Assembly: GCA_947252975.1 (NCBI GenBank)
Contig: CAMXWX010000009.1
Coordinates: forward strand, 1 to 30,496
Direction: 5' to 3'
Source: an uncultured Gardnerella sp.
Lineage (GTDB): Bacteria > Actinomycetota > Actinomycetes > Actinomycetales > Bifidobacteriaceae
DNA: 30,496 nt
The notes under the pieces are model-generated. The model saw only the letters and a list, made by a program, of their open reading frames with translations, was not told where the DNA came from and ran no database searches. Of this stretch, positions 25,701-30,496 are shown piece after piece; within the stretch, counting starts at the first letter, position 1; every line of letters starts with the position of its first letter. A program made the translations under genes and the position numbers.

Positions 25701-26362
25701 AATCTCACGATAGACTCTCAACAATTGCTCAGCATACTGCACTTGGTTCTGGTTTTGATGTTGCGATGAAAGATTTGGAATTGCGTGGAACTGGAAATTT
25801 GCTTGGAGATGAGCAAAGTGGCCACATTGAGGGTGTTGGATTTGATTTGTATGTTCGTATGGTTTCTGAAGCTGTTGAAAAATATAAGGAACCTGAAAGA
25901 GTTGAGCCTGTTTGTGTAACTATTGATCTTCCTGTTGAGGCTTCTCTTCCAGTTGATTATATTGCTTCTGACAAGCTTCGTTTGGAAGCGTACCGGAAGC
26001 TTGCTGCTGCTAAGGATAATAGTGATTTGCGAGAACTTCACGATGAGCTTCTTGATCGCTTTGGTAATCCGCCTGAAGAATTTGAGTCTTTGTGTGATGT
26101 TGCTCGTTTGCGTTTTAAAGCACGCGAGATTGGTATTACGCAAATCAGCTCTCAAGGAAAATCAGTACGAGTTGTTGGCGTCGATCCAAAAGAGTCTGTG
26201 ATGATGCGTTTGAAGCGTATTTATAGAGGATTGCAGTATCGTCCTCTTACTCATATGCTTATTGTTCCAGCTCCTTTTGAATCTTCACTCGGGTCTGGTT
26301 CAATGAATGAGCATGAAATACTCTCCTGGGTGCGTCAGCTTCTTGATGACGTCGCTTGGTAA
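22754..26362 (+). CDS. mfd: Transcription-repair coupling factor
   Basis: 1202 residues. Mfd displaces RNA polymerase stalled at DNA lesions and recruits UvrA. Domains in order: a UvrB-like N-terminal part (about 60-400, with SSRDAEDFIASVRDW and WETLPHERLSPRAD); the RNA-polymerase-interaction domain (about 525-605, KPGDFVVHEQHGIGRFVG); a RecG-like SF2 motor with Walker A GDVGFGKTEIAL (about 686-697), DEEQRFG (about 787) and LSATPIPRTLEMA; the QLHQLRGRVGR motif VI; and the C-terminal TRCF domain (about 1050-1155), which masks UvrA binding. All key motifs are intact. SD sequence AGGAGA lies inside the end of pth. A short acidic/Lys/Asn-rich N-terminal segment (about 1-35) precedes the conserved part. 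Confidence 0.98.
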   Translation: MAADSRSNIKNNKNDKTDDISVISLRDILNDLSTKDSLFKALSEYDLDAISDYCCESANKNRKDLDSISEDLTISSPIGIRSAIVAALAKKKPVVVIVPSSRDAEDFIASVRDWYDGDAQDVAKLEAWETLPHERLSPRADTVASRIAVFRRLCHPENNTSLFGPIRVLVMPVRSLIQPVVEGIGDIDPLLFECGKELTLEYAVKRLVENAYTRVDLVMERGEFAVRGGIIDVFAPTMTHPVRIEFFGDEIDTIKQFHASDQRTYGNNIASIWATPCRELQITEKICKRARSLIGAIPNADDMLESIANSIPVEGMESLLPALVDRMESVQNMLPKESVIILSDPEKCRRAADDVTATANEFLAASWHVAASGHGSGAPITFDQANFLDFDETISSLELSNHDVWKLTSFGVDNQIYGNIALPASAPQEFRGDESKVSGGITSLVDNGFAVTITAAASGTLARLRRAIYVTGVHEFTTVRSSISDGFIDNVARIAILTERDLTGKSSASAQLKTPKRRRKAIDLMELKPGDFVVHEQHGIGRFVGMKQRNIAVSGGSATREYLVIEYAPSKRNAPNDKLFIPTDQLDLVSKYIGAEIPKLNKLGGSDWAQTKAKAKKHVHEIAENLIKLYSARQQSRGFAFSKDTPWQKELEDAFPYQETADQLTTIDEVKADMEKPIPMDRLICGDVGFGKTEIALRAAFKAVQDSKQVVVLVPTTLLVQQHYETFTNRFEGFPVKVAAMSRFQTSKEIEETLAGLQDGSIDVVIGTHKLLNPSIKFKDLGLVIIDEEQRFGVEHKETLKALRTNVDVLSLSATPIPRTLEMAVTGIREMSTLATPPEDRLPVLTYVGAYDNSQVAACIKRELLRGGQVFYVHNRVEDISSVASKIQELVPDVRVAIAHGKMGEKQLDAVIRDFWHRDIDVLVCTTIIETGLDISNANTLIVDHADRFGLSQLHQLRGRVGRGHERAYAYFLYDPSKPMTQQSHDRLSTIAQHTALGSGFDVAMKDLELRGTGNLLGDEQSGHIEGVGFDLYVRMVSEAVEKYKEPERVEPVCVTIDLPVEASLPVDYIASDKLRLEAYRKLAAAKDNSDLRELHDELLDRFGNPPEEFESLCDVARLRFKAREIGITQISSQGKSVRVVGVDPKESVMMRLKRIYRGLQYRPLTHMLIVPAPFESSLGSGSMNEHEILSWVRQLLDDVAW

Positions 26363-26385
26363 ATTTTCTTGTGTTTATTTTATAA

Positions 26386-26430
26386 ATAAAGGCGGCCGCT
26401 ATTTTGCAGTCGCCTTTATCAATTATTTTT
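26386..26430. terminator. Bidirectional terminator between mfd and the ABC ATPase gene
   Basis: ATAAAGGCG (26386-26394) and CGCCTTTAT (26411-26419) form a 9-bp stem. A T-rich tract follows to 26430 on the plus strand, and the A-rich left flank gives T residues on the minus strand. Confidence 0.88.
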
Positions 26431-26436
26431 TCGTTC

Positions 26437-27171
26437 TTACTGTAACGCTTCTCTAAGCTCATCTTCTATTTCAACGTGATTATTTGGACGCTTTTGTGCA
26501 TCAAGTTGGCTTCGATCAATATTCCAGTTTTTCTCAATGATTCCGTCTTTAATCATAAGAATTCTGTCAGAAAGTCTTACTGCTTCAGAAATATCGTGCG
26601 TGACCATTATTGTGGTCCAGCCATGTTTCTGTCTTAGCTTATCAAGCAAATCTTGCATGTCTAAACGAGTTAAAGCGTCTAATGCTCCGAAAGGCTCGTC
26701 TAAAAGTAGTAATTCAGGATTATGAACTAAAGCTCTAGCTAATGAGACTCGTTGTGCTTGACCACCTGAAAGTTCTGATGGCCATTTCGAACCGCAATTA
26801 TTAAGTTGCATATCGTTAAGAGCTTTTTCTGCAATAGATTTTAGTTCTGATTTGTTTCCTTGCATGCCGAAAACTACGTTCTTACTTACTGTTATCCATG
26901 GTATTAATCTTGCGTCTTGGAAACCTATTGCTTGATGTTGTGTGACGTTTATTGTTCCAGAATCAGGTTTGATTAATCCTGAAATAACTTTAAGAAGAGT
27001 GGTTTTTCCGCATCCTGAGCGTCCTATTAGAGATACGAATTCGCCTTTTTTAATATTTAGATTTATATCTCGTAATATTTTAGCGTTATTTTTAAAAGTC
27101 ACACCAATATGTTCTAGAGTAACGCAGTAAGAGCTATCTTTAGTCTCATAGTCTTCTATTTGAGTGCTCAT
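26437..27171 (-). CDS. ABC transporter ATPase, SsuB/TauB/ThiZ-like
   Basis: 244 residues. All ATPase motifs are present: Walker A GRSGCGKTT (50-58), Q-loop Q85, signature LSGGQ (134-138), Walker B LLLLDEP (154-160) with E159, D-loop, and switch H192 in VTHD. The sequence style (LIPWITVSKNVVFG, GALDALTRLDMQDLL) is that of nitrate/sulfonate/thiamine-precursor importers. It is the last gene of the minus-strand permease / binding protein / ATPase set. A good SD sequence, AGGAG, lies 6 bases before the ATG. The 173-nt gap from the binding-protein gene is long for an operon, but no clear terminator is seen in it. It is the only complete transport ATPase gene in the window, so it could serve both permeases. 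Confidence 0.93.
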   Translation of the reverse strand: MSTQIEDYETKDSSYCVTLEHIGVTFKNNAKILRDINLNIKKGEFVSLIGRSGCGKTTLLKVISGLIKPDSGTINVTQHQAIGFQDARLIPWITVSKNVVFGMQGNKSELKSIAEKALNDMQLNNCGSKWPSELSGGQAQRVSLARALVHNPELLLLDEPFGALDALTRLDMQDLLDKLRQKHGWTTIMVTHDISEAVRLSDRILMIKDGIIEKNWNIDRSQLDAQKRPNNHVEIEDELREALQ

Positions 27172-27214
27172 ATTTACTCCTACTGCGTTGCTCTAAATCA
27201 TGTTTATATAATAT

Positions 27215-27255
27215 TTATATAACTTTGTTATACAAGCATGTTATATAACTTTGTT
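27215..27255. repeat. 15-bp direct repeat, 26-bp period, upstream of the ATPase gene
   Basis: TTATATAACTTTGTT occurs at 27215-27229 and 27241-27255. The second copy overlaps a perfect palindrome GTTATATAAC (27240-27249). It lies in the AT-rich gap before the ATPase gene; function unknown. Confidence 0.75.
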
Positions 27256-27344
27256 TTAATTTTGATTAATCAGTTATATATTATTTTATTTTAATATTTA
27301 ATTTTTTGTTTTTATGAATATGTGTTTTATATATATGGATTAAT

Positions 27345-28343
27345 TTATTTCGTGCAATCCATTACAGAATCTTTCAAATTCTTTGGAGCTTGCTTAATTA
27401 AACCATATTTCACGTATTCTTTAGCCTGAGTTTCCATCATTTTCAAACCTTTTTCATCGATTGGGCGAATAGTTGGATTGTCAAACTTTTCAATTTGCTT
27501 AATAATAGTTTCGCTTGCTCCGAGCTGCTTGTAAGCGTTTCCAATAACATTGTTTTCTTTATGAGACTTTTTTGCTTCGCGAACAAGAGCCTTGTACATC
27601 TTCTTAACAAGATCCGGATGCTTTTGGGCAAAGCTCTTAGAAACAATGTGAATAGTAACATTCATATTGCCGTACTTTTTAGCATTTACAAGCAATTTTG
27701 CGCCTGGAGTTGTCATTGCTGCAGCAAGATTCTGATCGAATGAGGAAATTGCATCAATCTGTCCAGAAGTAAATGCTGTCTGGAAGTTCTTAGGGCTCAT
27801 CTCAACTTTGTTAACTTTAGAAACGTCTAAACCACTTTTATCGAATGCGCGGTGAAGCATGTAATCGCCAGTATCACCGTTGTGAATAATAGCAACTTTC
27901 TTTCCGTATAAGTCTTTTAGTGTTTTCACGCCGCTTTTTGCGGATGCAACGATTCCTTGAGAATCACCATTGTAATATTCGAGCGCAAAAGCTACCCATG
28001 GTTGTCCTTCAGCAATCAAATCAATGAAGCGTCCGGTTCCAGTAGTTGTAGCATCTGCATTTCCGCTCATAACAGCAGTAAGACCATCAACTGGAGTGTA
28101 AGGACCAGTGTAAACTACTTTAGATTTGCCAAATTCGTCTTGAAGGAATTTCTCATTTTTCAAAGTAGTTAAATAATTTGCTGTTGAAAGATAAGCGACT
28201 CTCATAGTTCCAGCGTCTTCTTTTGAAGAAGCGCTTGATGATTTTTGTGAGCTTCCGCAAGCTGCGAGAGATACTGTTGCGCAAACAGCGCAGATTAATG
28301 CAATAATGCTCTTTTTAGAAAATCGCATTTTTAAATTAGCCAT
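27345..28343 (-). CDS. ABC transporter substrate-binding lipoprotein, SsuA/NMT1-like
   Basis: 332 residues with a lipoprotein signal peptide (lipobox LAAC, C29). A Ser-rich linker leads to a periplasmic-binding fold of the SsuA/NMT1 type, with VDGLTAVMSGNADATTTGTG (about 85-104), LYGKKVAIIHNGDTGDYML (about 144-162) and FTSGQIDAISSFDQNL. By general similarity it would be named an aliphatic sulfonate or nitrate binding protein. The TPP riboswitch at the head of this gene set argues instead for thiamine, hydroxymethylpyrimidine or a related precursor. An AAAGGA SD sequence lies about 10 bases before the ATG. The 151-nt gap to the permease gene holds a CA-rich leader (minus strand) with a 10-bp direct repeat and no clear terminator. 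Confidence 0.88.
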   Translation of the reverse strand: MANLKMRFSKKSIIALICAVCATVSLAACGSSQKSSSASSKEDAGTMRVAYLSTANYLTTLKNEKFLQDEFGKSKVVYTGPYTPVDGLTAVMSGNADATTTGTGRFIDLIAEGQPWVAFALEYYNGDSQGIVASAKSGVKTLKDLYGKKVAIIHNGDTGDYMLHRAFDKSGLDVSKVNKVEMSPKNFQTAFTSGQIDAISSFDQNLAAAMTTPGAKLLVNAKKYGNMNVTIHIVSKSFAQKHPDLVKKMYKALVREAKKSHKENNVIGNAYKQLGASETIIKQIEKFDNPTIRPIDEKGLKMMETQAKEYVKYGLIKQAPKNLKDSVMDCTK

Positions 28344-28494
28344 GATATATAGTTCCTTTTGTTTGTTGTTTTATTTATCTGTTGTTTGGTTGTTATTATT
28401 TGGTTGTTGATTCTAAGTATTGACTAATTCTTAAAAAGCAATTTAATGCATTTTAAAAAGTAGTTAACTTTAGAAAAATGTTGATATTACTAGA

Positions 28495-29310
28495 TTATTG
28501 GCGTGATTTTCTATCTAATCTGCGCTCAGGTATAAGAAGATACTCTAATATGTTTGCAGTAAGCTCAGATCCAAGACCTGCAATTGCGTACATAATAACG
28601 CATGCCATCATTTGATCTGGCCTAAAGAATTCTTGCGCTCTTGAAAGAATGTATCCAATTCCAATAGAAGAATTAACTGTTTCGCAAGTCACTAATGCAA
28701 CCCATGCTACAGATATTGCAAATCGCAAACCTGTCATAAAACTTGGAAGTGTACCGCGAAGCAAAATAGATATAAAAATAGTAGATTTTTTAACGTGATA
28801 AACCTGCGCTAATTCGAGAAGTTTCGGATCAATATTACGCACTCCGTCGCGAATATTAACGTACATAGGTCCAAAAACGCCAACAGCTATAAGCGCTATT
28901 TTCATCGTTTCATCTATTCCGAGGAAAATTATTAATATTGGAGCTAAAGCCGGGAATGGAATTGACCTCAACATGTGGCTTGGTTTATCAACTACAATAT
29001 TGCCAAGCTTACTGCCTCCCGCAAGTATGCCTGCAGGAACAGCAAAAATAATTCCTAACAAAAGTCCTAAAAGAACTCGTAAAATACTTATTCCTAAGGA
29101 TTTTAATAATATGCCTTCGTTGTTTAAATCAATAAAAGCTTGTATTACTTCATATGGGGATGGCAAAGAACGGTCTTCAATTGGAGAAAGAGTTGTAAAA
29201 AACCACAAAACCAAAATGAGGATAGTTGAAATCCACACTTTACACGAAGATACCGCTTTAAATGCAATCTTCAATATGTTTTTCGCTTTATTAGGCGAAC
29301 TGTAAGTCAT
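28495..29310 (-). CDS. ABC transporter permease, SsuC-like, first gene of the TPP-riboswitch operon
   Basis: 271 residues, BPD_transp_1 family, about six membrane segments. The ATPase-contact loop is ELAQVYHVKKSTIFISILLR followed by GTLPSFMTGLRFAISVAWVA, and the typical SsuC-type ending VTCETVNSSIGIGYILSRAQ comes after it. It carries substrate delivered by the lipoprotein encoded downstream, powered by the ATPase gene at the end of the set. The start codon follows the riboswitch aptamer directly; its SD sequence is the aptamer's own conserved AAGGGA. High TPP is therefore expected to block translation. The assignment to thiamine-related import comes from the riboswitch, not from the protein itself. 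Confidence 0.9.
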   Translation of the reverse strand: MTYSSPNKAKNILKIAFKAVSSCKVWISTILILVLWFFTTLSPIEDRSLPSPYEVIQAFIDLNNEGILLKSLGISILRVLLGLLLGIIFAVPAGILAGGSKLGNIVVDKPSHMLRSIPFPALAPILIIFLGIDETMKIALIAVGVFGPMYVNIRDGVRNIDPKLLELAQVYHVKKSTIFISILLRGTLPSFMTGLRFAISVAWVALVTCETVNSSIGIGYILSRAQEFFRPDQMMACVIMYAIAGLGSELTANILEYLLIPERRLDRKSRQ

Positions 29311-29420
29311 GCGACAATCCCTTCGATAGTTTTAGCTATATCAGGTTCAACGAGTGTATTCTCAGCGCAACACTGTATGGATTGTTGTTTGGCACGATGT
29401 AGTTGCGCACCCCGTGTCTG
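29311..29420 (-). promoter_or_regulatory. TPP riboswitch (THI element)
   Basis: Read on the minus strand, the conserved core appears in order: ACGGGGTGC (29415-29407); P3 helix GCGCAAC (29408-29402) with GTTGCGC (29371-29365) around a variable loop; CTGAGA (29365-29360); GAACCTGAT (29348-29340); a small ATAG/CTAT hairpin; and the 3' core GAAGGGA. P1 can close with GACA (29418-29415) and TGTC (29316-29313). The permease ATG follows 7 bases after the P1 strand's start region, and the 3' core serves as SD sequence. No separate expression platform is needed: ligand binding would hide the ribosome-binding site. Family knowledge: THI elements control thiamine synthesis and transport genes. Confidence 0.92.
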
Positions 29421-29634
29421 TGGTCATTATCTCCCAAGGGTATGGACATGTATATTTGAAATCGATATTTATAAATGATATTGCTTAAAAATATACAATT
29501 GGCTCATATGACTCGAGTTAAATCAAAATATTGTGAACGTTCACGGCATAAATACGCTGGTACTCAATATAACGTCCATAAAACGCACTAATCTTGGAAG
29601 AGTCATCACAACCCATAGGTATAAAGGAGTAGTT
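29421..29634 (+). other. Upstream region of eno
   Basis: AT-rich divergent spacer with no gene. Apart from the LacI-type palindrome (29533-29544), I see no promoter pair that I would call with confidence. SD sequence AAAGGAG (29623-29629) precedes the eno GTG. Confidence 0.5.
29533..29544. promoter_or_regulatory. LacI-family-type operator palindrome upstream of eno
   Basis: GTGAACGTTCAC is a perfect 12-bp palindrome centred on CG (wider context TTGTGAACGTTCACGG), about 90 bases before the eno start. LacI-family global regulators of bifidobacteria (AraQ, MalR1) are reported to control glycolytic genes through sites of this kind; assignment to AraQ is inference. Confidence 0.6.
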
Positions 29635-30496
29635 GTGGCAGCTATTGAAAGCGTATATGCACGCGAAATTTTGGATTCTCGTGGAAATCCTACTGTTCAG
29701 GTTTATTTGGAGACCGAAGATGGCGCTCAGGGTATTGGTTTAGTGCCTTCTGGTGCTTCTACCGGTGAGGCTGAAGCTTGGGAACGTCGCGATGGCGACA
29801 AGTCCCGTTATCAAGGCAAGGGCACGTTGGAAGCTGTTAAGGCTGTCAACGAGGTAATCGCACCTAAGGTCATTGGCATGGATGCCACCGATCAGCGCGC
29901 TCTTGATGAGACGATGATTGAGCTTGATGGCACGCCAAACAAGGGCAAGCTTGGTGCTAACGCAATTCTCGGCGTTTCCCTCGCTGCTCTCTACGCTGCT
30001 GCTGAGTCTGCTCAGCTTCCGTTGTACCGCTACATTGGCGGCACCAATGGTCACATTCTTCCAGTTCCAAACATGAACATCATGAACGGTGGTGCTCACG
30101 CTGATTTCGCAACCGATATTCAGGAGTACATGATTTCTCCTTACGGTTTCGCAACCTACAGCGATGCTTTGCGCGCTGGTGTTGAGGTTTATCACACCTT
30201 GAAGAATGTTTTGAAGAAGGAAGGTTTGGCAACTGGTCTTGGTGACGAAGGTGGCTTCGCTCCAAAGATGAAGTCCAACGAGGATTCCTTGAAGTACATC
30301 ATGGATGCAATCGAAGCCGCTGGCTATGAGCCAGGCAAGCAGATTGGTATTTCTCTTGACGTTGCTTCTTCTGAGTTCTACAACAAGGAAACTGGTAAGT
30401 ATCGTTTCGATGGCGAAGAGCGCGAATCTGCTTACATGCTCGATTACTACGAGAAGCTCATCAACGAGTATCCAATCGTTTCCATCGAAGATCCAT
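29635..30496 (+). CDS. eno: Enolase (3' end outside window)
   Basis: The first 287 residues of roughly 430 are visible, starting at a GTG with SD sequence AAAGGAG 5 bases upstream. The cytoplasmic enzyme converts 2-phosphoglycerate to phosphoenolpyruvate; in bifidobacteria it serves the lower part of glycolysis below the fructose-6-phosphate shunt. Visible are the N-terminal [13 protein letters not shown], the mobile loop [39 protein letters not shown], the catalytic-acid region [10 protein letters not shown], and the metal-ligand region [11 protein letters not shown]. The sequence ends in YPIVSIEDP. It matches bifidobacterial enolase closely from memory. Codons are more GC-rich and uniform than in neighbouring genes, as expected for very high expression. 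A LacI-type palindrome lies upstream. Confidence 0.98.
   Translation, partial: MAAIESVYAREILDSRGNPTVQVYLETEDGAQGIGLVPSGASTGEAEAWERRDGDKSRYQGKGTLEAVKAVNEVIAPKVIGMDATDQRALDETMIELDGTPNKGKLGANAILGVSLAALYAAAESAQLPLYRYIGGTNGHILPVPNMNIMNGGAHADFATDIQEYMISPYGFATYSDALRAGVEVYHTLKNVLKKEGLATGLGDEGGFAPKMKSNEDSLKYIMDAIEAAGYEPGKQIGISLDVASSEFYNKETGKYRFDGEERESAYMLDYYEKLINEYPIVSIEDP

Noticed and set aside
24972..26155. Reverse-strand frames inside mfd and other long genes
   Set aside because: They overlap strongly supported genes, show no SD sequences or domains, and have compositions expected of antisense translation.
27215..27255. CRISPR-like repeat
   Set aside because: Only two short AT-rich copies with an 11-bp spacing sequence and no cas genes.

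Overview
The window looks like a chromosomal segment from an AT-rich member of the Bifidobacteriaceae, most probably Gardnerella. This rests on the partial enolase at the right end, which reads like the Bifidobacterium enolase almost throughout, on actinobacterial families (UPF0182, NarL-type kinase/regulator pairs, a TPP riboswitch placed on the ribosome-binding site), and on low GC. The genus call is inference. I see no mobile element, tRNA, rRNA or CRISPR array.

Left part (1-9732): the 3' part of an FtsX/MacB-type ABC permease; a strong terminator; a secreted coiled-coil and Pro/Ala/Val-rich surface protein with a C-terminal membrane anchor but no sortase motif; then a minus-strand two-component system. 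Its sensor kinase is a tandem protein: a complete NarX/DesK-type kinase is followed by a second membrane domain and a degenerate kinase half that lacks the phospho-acceptor His and the ATPase domain. Divergent from it is a proline iminopeptidase gene.

Middle part (9733-19871): proC, ychF, an L,D-transpeptidase, a YeiH-family membrane protein (minus strand), a DUF488 gene, a uracil permease behind an apparent transcription attenuator, and a very large UPF0182 membrane protein with an unusual acidic N-terminal extension.

Right part (19872-30496): two NMT1/SsuA-type ABC uptake systems flank pth-mfd. On the left are a permease and a divergent ThiY-like lipoprotein with no ATPase next to them. 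The lipoprotein gene has a long leader that folds like an orphan riboswitch, with mutually exclusive helices and a sequestered Shine-Dalgarno (SD) sequence. On the right, a permease / binding protein / ATPase set on the minus strand is preceded by a clear TPP riboswitch, so this sulfonate-transporter-like cassette is probably for thiamine or a thiamine precursor. Its ATPase may also energise the left pair. Enolase, read to the right, carries a LacI-type palindrome in its upstream region.

The most interesting items are the unassigned structured leader (20835-20972), the TPP-controlled SsuABC-like operon, the tandem kinase with a dead second half, and the attenuator before the uracil permease. 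All structures were folded by eye; no search or folding program was run.
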